The translations under genes were made by a program, and so were the position numbers. A stretch of DNA of 64,000 bases, taken from positions 1,922,001 to 1,986,000 of the forward strand of contig NZ_MOAL01000004.1 in the NCBI RefSeq assembly GCF_003731765.1, in the 5' to 3' direction. Below the pieces are notes generated by a model. That model ran no database searches and was not told the DNA's origin. It saw only the letters and a list, made by a program, of their open reading frames with translations. Shown one piece after another: positions 50,708-60,531 of the stretch (its first letter is position 1; each line of letters opens with the position of its first letter). This DNA comes from Pseudomonas chlororaphis. Lineage in GTDB: Bacteria > Pseudomonadota > Gammaproteobacteria > Pseudomonadales > Pseudomonadaceae.

Positions 50708-51352
50708 ATGCGTCACGCCCTCCCCTTGCTGCTGTGCGCCACCCTGGCCGGCTGCGCCGGTACCCAGCCCCATCCGTATGCCGACCTGCCGGCGAGCCGC
50801 GAGTTGCGCCTGAACACCCAGGACCCTTCCGGGCGGATTCCCTACCGCTACTCGGCGTACGTGGACTGGAAAACCTACCGCAACGTGATCCTCGACCCGG
50901 TGGTGATCTACCAGGGTGCCGACCATCAGTTCAACGCGATCAATGCCAATGAGCGGCTGATCCTGGCGCGCTACATGGACCAGCAATTCGCCGACACCCT
51001 GCAAGGGCGGTTCAAGCCGGTGCAGCGCCCTGCCCCGCGGACCCTGAGGATTCGCCTGACCCTTACCGGCGCCGAACGCACCACGCCCTACCTGGGCACC
51101 TTTTCGCGCTTCGACCTGGCGGGCGGCCCCTACAACCTGGTGCAGACTCTGCGTGGCAACAAGGGTTCGTTCACCGGTTCGGTGAGTTATTCGGTGGAGG
51201 TCTACAACGCCTACACCAACCGCCTGCTGGACAGCTACGTGACCAAGCAATACCCCAGCCCCCTGGACATCGGCGCCACCCACGGCGACCTGACCGCGGC
51301 CAAGGCCGGCATCGACAAGGGCGCGCAGATGATGCTTGCGCAGTTCAAGTAA
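50708..51352 (+). CDS. DUF3313 family lipoprotein
   Basis: This 214-residue lipoprotein has the lipobox ATLAGC with lipidated C16. The body (YVDWKTYRNVILDPVVIYQGAD, YMDQQFADTLQGRF, LRIRLTLTGAERT, ITAAK-like end) matches DUF3313. The family function is unknown; it is envelope-located. It lies 69 bases after the DUF3237 gene and is convergent with the efflux operon, whose outer-membrane factor gene ends 27 bases away. Confidence 0.85.
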   Translation: MRHALPLLLCATLAGCAGTQPHPYADLPASRELRLNTQDPSGRIPYRYSAYVDWKTYRNVILDPVVIYQGADHQFNAINANERLILARYMDQQFADTLQGRFKPVQRPAPRTLRIRLTLTGAERTTPYLGTFSRFDLAGGPYNLVQTLRGNKGSFTGSVSYSVEVYNAYTNRLLDSYVTKQYPSPLDIGATHGDLTAAKAGIDKGAQMMLAQFK

Positions 51353-51379
51353 CACGGGTTCAAGGCAGGAGTCGCACCC

Positions 51380-52816
51380 TCAGTTCCAGCCGCCCCCCAG
51401 TACCTTGTACAGGGTCACCCGGTTGCTCTGTTCCGCCAGGCGCAGGGTGATCAGGTCTTGCTCGGCGCTGTACAGCGAGCGCTGGGCGTCCAGGGCTTCG
51501 AGGTAGCTTTGCGAGCCGCCGCGGTACAGGGCATCGGCCAGTTCGAAGCTCTTGCGGCTGGCGTCGGTCAGGGTCTGCTGGGCCGCCAGGCGCTGGTCCA
51601 GGGTGCTGCGCACGGCCAGGGCGTCGGCCACTTCCCTGAAGGCGGTCTCCAAGGTCTGCTGGTACGTCTGGGCCTGGATCTCGCGCTCGACCTTGGCCGC
51701 ATCCAAGGTGGCGCGGTTGGCCCCGGCATCGAAAATCGGCAGGCTGACGCTGGGGGCGAAGGTCCAGGCGCCGCTGCCGGCCTTGAACAAGCCGGACAAG
51801 GCCGAGCTGGCACTGCCGGCCTTGAACAAGCCGGACAAGGCCGAGCTGGCACTGCCGGCGTTGGCGGTCAGGCTGATGCTGGGAAAGAACGCTGCCCGGG
51901 CGGCGCCGATGTCGATGTTGGCGGACTTCAGGCTGTGTTCCGCCGCCAACACATCGGGCCGCCGCTGCAACAGGCTGGACGGCAGTTGCGCCGGCACCTG
52001 CACCAGCAGCGCCACCGATTGCAGGTCGGCGCCAGGCAGCAGCTCCGCGGGCAGTTCGGCCCCAACCAACAGACGCAGGGCGTTCTGGTCCTGAAGGATC
52101 TGGCTGGCGTACACCGCCACCTCGCCCCGGGCCGATTCCACCGTGGTTTGCGCCTGGGCCAGGGCCAGCCCGGAAGACCCGCCCAAGGCGTGGCTGCGCT
52201 GGGTCAGCTCGTAGGTGGCTTGCTGGCTGCGCAAGGTGCTCTCGGCCAGTTGCAGGCGCTGGTTGTCGGCGGCCAGGGTCAGCCAGGCACTGGCCACTTC
52301 GGCCACCAGGCTGATCTGTGTGCTGCGGCGGGTTTCACCCAGGGCCAGGTAGTCCTCCAGGGCTTCGTCCTGGAGGTTCTGCACCCGGCCAAACACATCC
52401 AGTTCATAGCTGCTCAGGCCCAACTGGGCGCTGTAGTCGTGGCTGGTGACCGCCGAACCACTGCTGGACACCGACGCCGGGCTGCGGCTATGGCTGCCAC
52501 TGAGGCCGGCGTCAATGCTCGGCAACGCTGCGGCCCGTTGGATGCGGTACTGGGCCTGGGCCTTCTCGATGTTCAGGCTGGCCAGGCGCAGGTCGCGGTT
52601 GTTGGCCAGGGCCAGGCTTTGCAAACGTGCCAGGCGTGAGTCGGTGAAAAACTGCTGCCACTGGATATCGGCGGCCGCGTCGCCCGCCGGGGTTTGCCCG
52701 GTGGGCAGCCACTGCTCGGCAACCGGCGCGTCGGGGCGCTGGTACTCGGGGGCCAGGTTGATGCAACCGCCCAACAGGGCGAAGGCGGCCAGCAGCGGCC
52801 AATGCGACTTGATCAT
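51380..52816 (-). CDS. RND efflux outer-membrane factor, OprM/NodT type
   Basis: This 478-residue lipoprotein has the lipobox FALLGGC with C18, then NLAPEYQRPDAPV and the repeated TolC-fold helical halves (ALANNRDLRLASLNIEKAQAQ, SLLQRRPDVLAAEHSLKSAN). It forms the outer-membrane exit duct. Its ATG overlaps the stop of the pump gene by four bases. It contains an exact 39-bp tandem duplication (13 residues, SASSALSGLFKAG twice, about 322-347). Confidence 0.93.
   Translation of the reverse strand: MIKSHWPLLAAFALLGGCINLAPEYQRPDAPVAEQWLPTGQTPAGDAAADIQWQQFFTDSRLARLQSLALANNRDLRLASLNIEKAQAQYRIQRAAALPSIDAGLSGSHSRSPASVSSSGSAVTSHDYSAQLGLSSYELDVFGRVQNLQDEALEDYLALGETRRSTQISLVAEVASAWLTLAADNQRLQLAESTLRSQQATYELTQRSHALGGSSGLALAQAQTTVESARGEVAVYASQILQDQNALRLLVGAELPAELLPGADLQSVALLVQVPAQLPSSLLQRRPDVLAAEHSLKSANIDIGAARAAFFPSISLTANAGSASSALSGLFKAGSASSALSGLFKAGSGAWTFAPSVSLPIFDAGANRATLDAAKVEREIQAQTYQQTLETAFREVADALAVRSTLDQRLAAQQTLTDASRKSFELADALYRGGSQSYLEALDAQRSLYSAEQDLITLRLAEQSNRVTLYKVLGGGWN
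51774..51851. repeat. 39-bp exact tandem duplication in the outer-membrane factor gene
   Basis: Two identical 39-bp units, 51774-51812 and 51813-51851, keep the frame and repeat 13 residues. It looks like a recent slippage event. Confidence 0.9.
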
Positions 52817-55800
52817 GCGTCACCTTCGGTGGCGTTGGATTGAGGGCCGGACACGCGGCTGAAGCGCCGGCGAATCAGCACGAAGAACAGCGGCACAAAG
52901 AAGATCCCCAGCAGCGTGGCGCTGAACATGCCCCCCAGCACCCCTGTGCCGATGGCCTGGCGCCCGGCGGAACCGGCACCGGAACTCAAGGCCAGGGGCA
53001 GCACGCCGAACATAAAGGCCAGGGAGGTCATGAGAATCGGCCGCAGGCGTTGACGCACGGCAATCAGGGTCGCCTCGCGCAGGCTGTTGCCCTGCTCTTG
53101 CAGGTGCTTGGCGAACTCGACGATCAAAATCGCGTTTTTTGCCGCCAGGCCCACTGTGGTGAGCAACCCGACCTGGAAATACACGTCGTTGCTCAGGCCG
53201 CTGAACCGGGTGGCGAGCACCGCGCCGATCACCCCCAGGGGCACCACCAGCATCACCGAGAACGGCACCGACCAGCTCTCATACAAGGCCGCCAGGCAGA
53301 GAAACACGAACAGCACCGAAATGCCGTACAGCAACGGCGCCTGGGAGCCGGAGAGCCGCAGCTGATAGGACTGACCAGTCCACTCGTAGCCAATGCCTTC
53401 GGGCAATTGCCGGATGATTGCCTCCACGGCGTCCATGGCCACTCCGGAGCTGACGCCCGGTGCCGGGTCGCCCACCACTTCCAGGGATGCGTTGCCGTTG
53501 TAGCGTTCCAGCAGCGGCGAACCCTGGGTCCAGGCGCTGCTGGCAAAGGACGAGAATGGGACCATTTCGTCGTTGCTGTTGCGCACGAACCAGTGGTCGA
53601 GGTCGGCCGCTTGCATCCGCGCCTCAGCCTCGCCTTGCACATACACCTTCTTCACCCGGCCCTGGTTGAGGAAGTCGTTGACGTAGCTGCCGCCCAGGGC
53701 GGTGGACAAGGTGGCGTTGATGTCACTGGTACTCAGGCTCAGGGCCCCGGCCTTGCGGTCGTCGATGCTGACCTTGAGTTGGGGCGTGTCGTCCAGGCCG
53801 TTGCTGCGCACCCCGATCAGCCGCGGGTCCTGTTTCGCCAGTTCGATAAAGCGCTCCCGGGCCGCCACCAGGGCCTCATGGCCCAGGCCGCCCAGGTCCT
53901 TGAGCTGCAGGTCGAACCCTGAACTCTGGCCCAGGCCACGCACCGCCGGCGGCTGCATCACAAACACATTGGCGTCACCGATGCTGGCCAGGGCCTGGGT
54001 CGCTCGTTGGGCGATGCTCGCGGCGTCCTGGCCCTGGCCGGTGCGCAGGCTCCAGTCCTTGAGTTTGATAAAGGCCCGGCCGGTGTTCTGGCTGTTACCG
54101 CCCATGCCCAGGCCAGTGATGCTGATCAGCGCCTCGACTTCCGGCTGCTCCAGCAGGTACTGCTCGAATTGCCGGGTCACCGCCTGGGTGCGGCTGTCGG
54201 TGGCGCCCACCGGCAACTGGATCTGCGCCATGAGCATGCCCTGGTCTTCATCGGGCAGGAACGAGGTCGGCAAGTTGAGGTAGCCCACGCCCATTACCAG
54301 AAGGATCACCCCGTACAGCAGCAAGCTGCGGCCGCCGCGCTGGAGAATGCGATCGACCAGGCCCTGGTAGCGCCCGGCGCTGCGTTCGAAGCTGCGGTTG
54401 AACCAGCCAAAGAAGCCACCCCGAGTGCCGTGGCCCTGGGCGTCGCTGGTTTTGAGCAAGGTTGCGCACAGCGCCGGGGTCAAGGTCATGGCCACCAGCA
54501 CCGAGAGCACCATGGCCGAGACGATGGTCACCGAGAACTGGCGGTAGATGATCCCCGTGGAACCGGCGAAAAACGCCATGGGGATGAACACTGCGCTGAG
54601 CACCAAAGCAATGCCGATCAGCGCGCTGGTGATCTCGGCCATGGACTGGCGCGTGGCCTCCAGCGGCGACAGGCCCTGCTCGCTCATCACCCGCTCAACG
54701 TTTTCCACCACCACAATGGCGTCGTCCACCAGCAGGCCGATGGCCAAGACCATGGCAAACAGGGTCAGGGTGTTGATGGAGTACCCGCACAGCGCCAGCA
54801 CGCCAAAGGTGCCCAGCAGCACCACCGGCACGGTGATCGCCGGAATCAGCGTGGCCCGCAGGTTCTGCAGGAACAGGTACATGATCAGCACCACCAGGAC
54901 GATGGCCTCACCTAGGGATTTGACCACCTCCTCGATGGACAGGCTGACAAAGGGCGTGGTGTCGTAGGCGATCACGTTTTTCAGCTGCATTTCCGAGGGG
55001 TAGAAGGGTTCCAGCTCCTTGAGCTTGGCCTTCACCGCCTCCCCCACGCTCAGGGCATTGGCCCCGGCCGCCAGTTGCACCCCCATGGCCGCGGCGGGCT
55101 TGCCGTTGAGGGCCGATGTGACGTCGTAGCTTTCGCTGCCAAGTTCCACCCGGGCCACGTCCCCCAGCAGCACCACGGCGCCGTCACTGGAGGACTTGAC
55201 CACCACGTTGCGAAATTCCTCGGCGCTCTGCAGTTTGCTGCGGGCGCTGATGGTGGCGTTGAGTTGCTGCCCCGCCACCGCTGGCAAGGCGCCGAGCTGG
55301 CCGGCGGAAACCTCGGTGTTCTGCGCCTCCAGGGCACTGCTGATGTCGGACGGCATCAGCGCGTACTTTTCCAGCTTGGCCGGGTCCAGCCAGATGCGCA
55401 TGGCGTAGCCCGAGCCCAGGGTCTGCACGTCGCCCACACCGTCGATGCGGCTGATGGAGTCCAGCAGCGTGCTGGAGATGTAGTCACCGATCTGGGTTGC
55501 GGTGACGCTCTCATTGTCCGAGGCCAGGGCCGCGATCATCAGGAAGTCCGAGCCGCCCTTGGTCACCGTCAGGCCTTGGCTCTGCACCGATTGGGGCAGC
55601 CGCGACTCGGCCTGTTGCAGCTTGTTCTGCACCTGCATCTGGGCCACGTCCGGGTCGGTGCCGGCGGCAAAGGTCAGGCTGATGCTGGCGCTGCCCGCCG
55701 AACTGCTGGACGCGGACATGTAGGTCAGGTTGTCCAGGCCCTTCATCTGCTGCTCGATGACCTGGGTCACCGAGTCTTCCACGGTCTTGGCCGAGGCGCC

Positions 55801-55950
55801 GGTGTAGGTGGCGGAAATACGCACCGTGGGCGGGGCGATGTCCGGGTACTGTTCCAGGGGCAACTGGCTGATGGACAAAGCGCCGCCAAGCATGATGACG
55901 ATGGCGATGACCCAGGCGAAGATCGGCCGGTCGATAAAGAAACGCGCCAT
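52813..55950 (-). CDS. RND efflux pump inner-membrane transporter, HAE1 family
   Basis: This 1045-residue AcrB/MexB-type pump opens with MARFFIDRPIFAWVIAIVIM and carries the proton-relay Asp pair in LLVDDAIVVVENVERVM, two large periplasmic loops and 12 helices. The ATG at 55950 has GGAGG about 7 bases upstream; a TTG two codons earlier overlaps the adaptor stop. It drives drug/proton antiport as a trimer with the adaptor and outer-membrane factor encoded on either side. The substrate range cannot be read from sequence. Confidence 0.95.
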   Translation of the reverse strand: MARFFIDRPIFAWVIAIVIMLGGALSISQLPLEQYPDIAPPTVRISATYTGASAKTVEDSVTQVIEQQMKGLDNLTYMSASSSSAGSASISLTFAAGTDPDVAQMQVQNKLQQAESRLPQSVQSQGLTVTKGGSDFLMIAALASDNESVTATQIGDYISSTLLDSISRIDGVGDVQTLGSGYAMRIWLDPAKLEKYALMPSDISSALEAQNTEVSAGQLGALPAVAGQQLNATISARSKLQSAEEFRNVVVKSSSDGAVVLLGDVARVELGSESYDVTSALNGKPAAAMGVQLAAGANALSVGEAVKAKLKELEPFYPSEMQLKNVIAYDTTPFVSLSIEEVVKSLGEAIVLVVLIMYLFLQNLRATLIPAITVPVVLLGTFGVLALCGYSINTLTLFAMVLAIGLLVDDAIVVVENVERVMSEQGLSPLEATRQSMAEITSALIGIALVLSAVFIPMAFFAGSTGIIYRQFSVTIVSAMVLSVLVAMTLTPALCATLLKTSDAQGHGTRGGFFGWFNRSFERSAGRYQGLVDRILQRGGRSLLLYGVILLVMGVGYLNLPTSFLPDEDQGMLMAQIQLPVGATDSRTQAVTRQFEQYLLEQPEVEALISITGLGMGGNSQNTGRAFIKLKDWSLRTGQGQDAASIAQRATQALASIGDANVFVMQPPAVRGLGQSSGFDLQLKDLGGLGHEALVAARERFIELAKQDPRLIGVRSNGLDDTPQLKVSIDDRKAGALSLSTSDINATLSTALGGSYVNDFLNQGRVKKVYVQGEAEARMQAADLDHWFVRNSNDEMVPFSSFASSAWTQGSPLLERYNGNASLEVVGDPAPGVSSGVAMDAVEAIIRQLPEGIGYEWTGQSYQLRLSGSQAPLLYGISVLFVFLCLAALYESWSVPFSVMLVVPLGVIGAVLATRFSGLSNDVYFQVGLLTTVGLAAKNAILIVEFAKHLQEQGNSLREATLIAVRQRLRPILMTSLAFMFGVLPLALSSGAGSAGRQAIGTGVLGGMFSATLLGIFFVPLFFVLIRRRFSRVSGPQSNATEGDA

Positions 55951-55952
55951 GC

Positions 55953-57149
55953 TCAACCCTCCTGGGCAATGGCAGTGGCCGGCACTTTCAGGCTCGGGCT
56001 GCGGCTGCCACCGTTCTGCGCCACCACCGGGTTGCCGACCCGGACTTTCTGCCCGCCCTCGATGATCAACTGATCACCGGCCTGCAGCCCCGACGTCACC
56101 CACCACTGGTTGCCCACGGCACGGTCGATGGTCAGCACCCGCTGCTCGACCTTGCCATTGACCACCAGCAACACCGAGGTCACGCCACTGGCGCTGCGGG
56201 TCACCGCTTGCTGGGGAATCAGGATCGCCTGGTCGTCCCGGGCCTGCTCCAGCACCGCACGCACGTACATGCCCGGCAGCAACAGCCGCTCCGGGTTGGG
56301 GAATTCGGCGCGCAGGGTCACGGTGCCAGTGCCTTGGTTGACGCTGACCCCGCTGAATTGCAGGCGGCCCGGGTGCTCGTAGGTGCTGCCGTCCTCAAGC
56401 TTGAGGCTGACCTGGGCGCTGCCGGCGTCGGTACCTTGCAAGGCACCGCTGGCCAGGTCGCGCTTGAGGCGCAGCAGCTCGCTGGTGGACTGGGTGACGT
56501 CGACGTAGATCGGGTCCAGTTGCTGCACCGTGGTCAAGGCGCTGTCCTGGTTGGCCACCACCAGGGCGCCGGGGGTCACGGTGGAGGTTTCAATGCGCCC
56601 GCTGATGGGCGAACTGATCAGGGTGTAGGCCAGGTTGATGCGAGCACTGTCCACCCCGGCCTGGGCCACTTGCACTTCGGCAGCAGCCGTCAGCAGGCTG
56701 GCCTGGGCGTCTTCGTTATCCTGCTGGCTGATGGCGTCGATCTTCGCCAGTTGGGCATTGCGCTTGGCGGTGGCCTGGGCCGACTTCAAGGTGGCGCGGG
56801 CTTTGGCCAGTGTCGCCTGGGCCTCCGCCAGGGCCGCCTTGTAACTGGCCGGGTCCAGTTGGTAAAGGGACTGCCCGGCCTTGACCTCGGCGCCTTCGAC
56901 AAACAGGCGCTTCTGCACAATGCCGCCGACTTGGGGGCGGATTTCGGCACTGAGCAAGGCGCTGGTGCGCCCGGCCAGCTCGCTGGTCAGGGCCTGGCTC
57001 TGGGGCTTGACGGTCAGCACCTTGACCTTGGGCACCTCGGCCACCGGGGCCTCGGTGCTCGGCGAGCAGCCGCTCAACAGACTGAGCAAGACCATGGCCA
57101 GGATAAAGGCCGCGGTCACCATGAATTTGGCGAAGAGTTTGGTCGACAT
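55953..57149 (-). CDS. RND efflux periplasmic adaptor (membrane fusion protein)
   Basis: This 398-residue lipoprotein starts at the ATG at 57149. The lipobox is LLSLLSGC with C28. Then come the AcrA/MexA elements: ELAGRTSALLSAEIRPQVGG, the coiled-coil hairpin ALAEAQATLAKARATLKSAQ, ISSPISGRIETSTVTPGALV and a C-terminal beta domain. It is first of the three efflux genes, which are nearly contiguous. It is divergent from the sensor kinase gene 147 bases away. Confidence 0.94.
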   Translation of the reverse strand: MSTKLFAKFMVTAAFILAMVLLSLLSGCSPSTEAPVAEVPKVKVLTVKPQSQALTSELAGRTSALLSAEIRPQVGGIVQKRLFVEGAEVKAGQSLYQLDPASYKAALAEAQATLAKARATLKSAQATAKRNAQLAKIDAISQQDNEDAQASLLTAAAEVQVAQAGVDSARINLAYTLISSPISGRIETSTVTPGALVVANQDSALTTVQQLDPIYVDVTQSTSELLRLKRDLASGALQGTDAGSAQVSLKLEDGSTYEHPGRLQFSGVSVNQGTGTVTLRAEFPNPERLLLPGMYVRAVLEQARDDQAILIPQQAVTRSASGVTSVLLVVNGKVEQRVLTIDRAVGNQWWVTSGLQAGDQLIIEGGQKVRVGNPVVAQNGGSRSPSLKVPATAIAQEG

Positions 57150-57296
57150 AAATGCCTCTGCAAGACGGAATGGCGGGAGCCAGGCGTTCATGCTGGAAGG
57201 CAAATGTGCAGGAAAATTGAAGATTGCCCCGCGACCTTGAATCTTCGCGTCACCAAGGCCTAAATGTGCGGGCCTTTCCCCCTGTACGGCGAGCCG

Positions 57297-58682
57297 ATGA
57301 AACTGAGTATCTCCACCAAATTGTTCAGCGCGGTCCTGGCCAGCGTCCTGTTGGTCATCCTCAGCATGGGCCTGGCCAACGGCTGGAGCTTCGGCCGCGG
57401 GTTTCTCGACTACCTCAACGAGCAGGCCCTGCAACGCATGAGCCCGGTGCTGCCGCGCCTGGCCAACGCGTACCGCGATGAAGGCAACTGGGAGTTCCTG
57501 CGCAACCAGCCGGACCGCTGGTTCGAGATGTTGCGCCCGGACCCCAGCGAAGACTTTGCCTACCAGGAGCGGCCGCAGGTATCCACTTCGGACCTGACCG
57601 GCGCGGTGTTCCGCATCGCCTTGCTCGACGGCCAGAAACAACTGGTGATGGGCTACGCGGCGATCGGCGATGACGCCTTGCAGCGACCGATTGTGGTGGA
57701 CGGCCAGACCGTCGGCTGGCTGGCCGTGACGCCGTTCCAGACCGTCACCGAGGCCGGTGGTGATCGCTTTCGCCTCTACCAATTGCGCACCAGCCTGGCC
57801 ATGGGCGTGGTCTCGCTGCTGCTGGCGATGCTGATTGCCTGGTGGATTGCCCGGGTGCTGCTGGACCCGGTCAAGCGCGTGGCCGCGGCCACCCACCGCC
57901 TGGCGGCGGGTGAATACAGCAGCCGGGTGGCGGTGTCGTCCAATGATGAAGTGGGCCAGTTGGCCCGGGACTTCAACCAGTTGGCCTACACCCTGGAACG
58001 CAACGAACGCATGCGCCGGGATTTCATGGCGGATGTCTCCCACGAACTGCGCACCCCGCTGTCGGTGTTGCGTGGCGAGCTGGAAGCCATCGAGGACGGG
58101 GTACGGCGCCTGGACCAGGCATCGATGAAGTCCCTACAGGGCGAGGTGACCATGCTCAGCCAACTGGTGGATGACCTGTATGAACTGTCCCTGGCAGATG
58201 TCGGCGCCCTCACCTATCGCAAGAGCGAATGCGCCGTGGATCAGTTGCTGCACGACTGCGTGGCGATGTTCAGCGAACGCTGTGCGGCCCACCCGCTGCG
58301 GCTGGAGTTGCAACTGCCGGAGCAACCGCTGCGGGCCCAGGCCGATGACAAGCGCCTGACCCAGCTGTTCAGCAACCTGCTGGAAAACGCCTTGCGCTAC
58401 ACCGATGCCGGTGGCGTGCTGCGGGTGACAGCGGCGCTGGAAGGCGAACAACTGCGCATCGACTTTCTCGACTCCGGTCCTGGGGTGGAGCCGGAGCAAC
58501 TGCCTCGGCTGTTCGAGCGGTTCTACCGTGGCGAGGCCTCGCGCAACCGCGCCAGCGGCGGCGCCGGCCTGGGCCTGGCGATCTGTCACAGCATCGCCCT
58601 GGCCCATGGCGGCAGCCTCAGCGCCGAGCATTCACCCCTAGGCGGCCTGTGGCTGACCCTGCGCCTGCCGCGGAGCGCCTGA
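57297..58682 (+). CDS. Sensor histidine kinase, BaeS-like
   Basis: This 461-residue membrane kinase has TM1 (about 5-27), a periplasmic domain (about 28-165), TM2 (about 165-188), HAMP, HisKA with H249 in VSHELRTPLSVL, and an HATPase with NLLENALRYTDAGG and GGAGLGLAICHSIALAHGG. The ATG at 57297 places TM1 at the N-terminus. Paired with the regulator three bases downstream, and divergent from the RND operon, it probably induces efflux on envelope or drug stress. Confidence 0.93.
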   Translation: MKLSISTKLFSAVLASVLLVILSMGLANGWSFGRGFLDYLNEQALQRMSPVLPRLANAYRDEGNWEFLRNQPDRWFEMLRPDPSEDFAYQERPQVSTSDLTGAVFRIALLDGQKQLVMGYAAIGDDALQRPIVVDGQTVGWLAVTPFQTVTEAGGDRFRLYQLRTSLAMGVVSLLLAMLIAWWIARVLLDPVKRVAAATHRLAAGEYSSRVAVSSNDEVGQLARDFNQLAYTLERNERMRRDFMADVSHELRTPLSVLRGELEAIEDGVRRLDQASMKSLQGEVTMLSQLVDDLYELSLADVGALTYRKSECAVDQLLHDCVAMFSERCAAHPLRLELQLPEQPLRAQADDKRLTQLFSNLLENALRYTDAGGVLRVTAALEGEQLRIDFLDSGPGVEPEQLPRLFERFYRGEASRNRASGGAGLGLAICHSIALAHGGSLSAEHSPLGGLWLTLRLPRSA

Positions 58683-58685
58683 ACC

Positions 58686-59357
58686 ATGGACGACGCACCG
58701 ATCCTGATCGTTGAAGACGAACCCAAACTGGCGGCGCTGATGCGCGACTACCTGAACGCCGCCGGCTACCCGACCCTGTGCCTGGACAATGGCTTGGATG
58801 TGCTGCCCAGTGTGCGCGCCCAGGCGCCGCGGCTGATCTTGTTGGACCTGATGTTGCCGGGCCGCGACGGCCTGGAAGTGTGCAGGGACTTGAGGGCGTT
58901 CAGTGGCGTGCCGATCATCATGATCACCGCTCGGGTCGAGGAAGTGGACCGCCTGCTGGGGCTGGACCTGGGGGCCGACGACTACATCTGCAAACCCTTC
59001 AGCCCACGAGAAATGGTGGCCCGGGTCAAGGCTATCCTGCGCCGTGGGCCCGCACTCGAAACGCCCAGTGTGGCGCGCTTGCAGATCGACGAGGCGCTCT
59101 ACCGCGCCACCTTCGACGGTGTGCAGCTGGACCTGACCCCAGTGGAACTGCGCCTGCTCAACACCCTGGCCAAGGCGCCGGGCCGGGTGTTTTCCCGGGA
59201 TCAACTGCTGGACCGCCTGTACTCCGACCACCGCGTGGTCACCGACCGCACCGTGGACAGCCATATCCGCAACCTGCGACGCAAACTGCAGCAGGCCTGC
59301 CCGGGTGAAGACATCATTCAGTCGTTGTATGGCGTGGGTTACAAGCTGCAGCTCTAG
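58686..59357 (+). CDS. OmpR family response regulator, BaeR-like
   Basis: This 223-residue regulator has a receiver (about 5-118, acidic pair in IVEDEPKLA, phosphoacceptor D54 in LILLDLMLPGRDG, K in YICKPFSPRE) and a C-terminal winged helix (about 130-220: LTPVELRLLNTLAKAPGRVFS, VVTDRTVDSHIRNLRRKL). It forms a pair with the kinase immediately upstream and probably activates the divergent efflux operon. Confidence 0.94.
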   Translation: MDDAPILIVEDEPKLAALMRDYLNAAGYPTLCLDNGLDVLPSVRAQAPRLILLDLMLPGRDGLEVCRDLRAFSGVPIIMITARVEEVDRLLGLDLGADDYICKPFSPREMVARVKAILRRGPALETPSVARLQIDEALYRATFDGVQLDLTPVELRLLNTLAKAPGRVFSRDQLLDRLYSDHRVVTDRTVDSHIRNLRRKLQQACPGEDIIQSLYGVGYKLQL

Positions 59358-59380
59358 GCCGTGCGAGTGAGGCGATGATC

Positions 59381-59462
59381 GTTCCCACGCTCTGCACGGG
59401 CATGCAGCCCATGACGCGCTGCGTCACGCCTCAGAAGGCATTCCCACGGGGACCGTGGGAAC
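59381..59462. repeat. Pseudomonas intergenic palindromic repeat
   Basis: GTTCCCACG (59381-59389) is mirrored by CGTGGGAAC (59454-59462), with a second inner GACGC/GCGTC-type inversion. This is the familiar long imperfect palindrome of Pseudomonas intergenic regions. It lies between convergent genes and may also act as a terminator-like structure. Confidence 0.7.
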
Positions 59463-59497
59463 GAGGGGTGGATGTCACTCGGTGAGCAAGAGACCGG

Positions 59498-60520
59498 TCA
59501 GGCTTTGCGCAGCAGATCCAGGGCGACGTCGACGATCATGTCTTCCTGGCCGCCGACCATGCGCCGCTTGCCCAGCTCAACGAGGATGTCCACGGTCTTC
59601 AGGCCGTAGCGCGCGGCGGCGATTTCGGCGTGGCGCAGGAAGCTCGAATACACCCCGGCATACCCCAGCGCCAGGGACTCGCGGTCCACCCGCACCGGGC
59701 GGTCCTGCAACGGCCGAACAATGTCATCCGCCGCGTCCATCAAGGTGTAGAGGTCGGTGCCGTGGTTCCAGCCCAGACGATCCGCCGCAGCGATAAACAC
59801 TTCCAGCGGGGCGTTGCCGGCCCCGGCGCCCATGCCCGCCAGGCTGGCGTCGATACGGTCACAGCCCTCTTCCACCGCGGTGATGGAGTTGGCCACTCCC
59901 AGGGACAGGTTGTGGTGAGCGTGCATGCCGGTCTCGGTTTCCGGCTTGAGCACAGCCTTGAAGGCACGGAAACGGTCACGCACGTCCTGCATGTTCATGG
60001 CACCGCCGGAGTCGGCCATGTACACGCACGTCGCACCGTAGCTTTCCATCAGCTTGGCCTGGGCAGCCAACTGCTCGGCCGGGATCATGTGGCTCATCAT
60101 CAAGAAGCCCACGGTGTCCATGCCCAGCTCCCGGGCGAATTCGATGTGCTGTTTCGACACATCGGCCTCGGTGCAGTGGGTGGCCACCCGAACCACCCGG
60201 GCGCCGGCGTCGTAGGCGGCCTTGAGGTCGTGCACCGTGCCAATGCCGGGCAGCAGCAAGGTGGTGATTTTCGCGTGGCTGATCACGTCGGCCGCCGCTT
60301 CGATCCACTCCAGGTCTGTGTGCGCAGCAAAGCCGTAGTTGAAACTGGAGCCTTGCAGGCCGTCGCCGTGGGCCACTTCGATGGAGTCGACCTTGGCCGC
60401 ATCCAGGGCGCGGGCGATGTCCTGCACGTTCTGGATCGAATACTGGTGGCGCACCGCGTGGCTGCCGTCGCGCAGGGTCACATCGGAGATGTAGAGCTTT
60501 TTAGCGGGATTGAAGGTCAT
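59498..60520 (-). CDS. dmpG: 4-hydroxy-2-oxovalerate aldolase (DmpG/BphI type)
   Basis: This 340-residue class II pyruvate aldolase of the DmpG family has VTLRDGSHAVRHQYS with the metal- and substrate-binding Arg/Asp, the MHAHHNLSLGVANSI metal motif and GMGAGAGNAPLEVF. It cleaves 4-hydroxy-2-oxo acids to pyruvate and an aldehyde that is channelled to the DmpF partner, encoded 11 bases upstream. Meta-cleavage genes that usually accompany it are not present in the window, so the substrate may be another hydroxy-oxo acid. Confidence 0.94.
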   Translation of the reverse strand: MTFNPAKKLYISDVTLRDGSHAVRHQYSIQNVQDIARALDAAKVDSIEVAHGDGLQGSSFNYGFAAHTDLEWIEAAADVISHAKITTLLLPGIGTVHDLKAAYDAGARVVRVATHCTEADVSKQHIEFARELGMDTVGFLMMSHMIPAEQLAAQAKLMESYGATCVYMADSGGAMNMQDVRDRFRAFKAVLKPETETGMHAHHNLSLGVANSITAVEEGCDRIDASLAGMGAGAGNAPLEVFIAAADRLGWNHGTDLYTLMDAADDIVRPLQDRPVRVDRESLALGYAGVYSSFLRHAEIAAARYGLKTVDILVELGKRRMVGGQEDMIVDVALDLLRKA

Positions 60521-60531
60521 GACGGGGTTCC

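Noticed and set aside
57150..58043. N-terminal extension of the efflux adaptor frame by about 298 residues
   Set aside because: The extension is opposite the sensor kinase; the true start at 57149 gives a proper lipoprotein signal.
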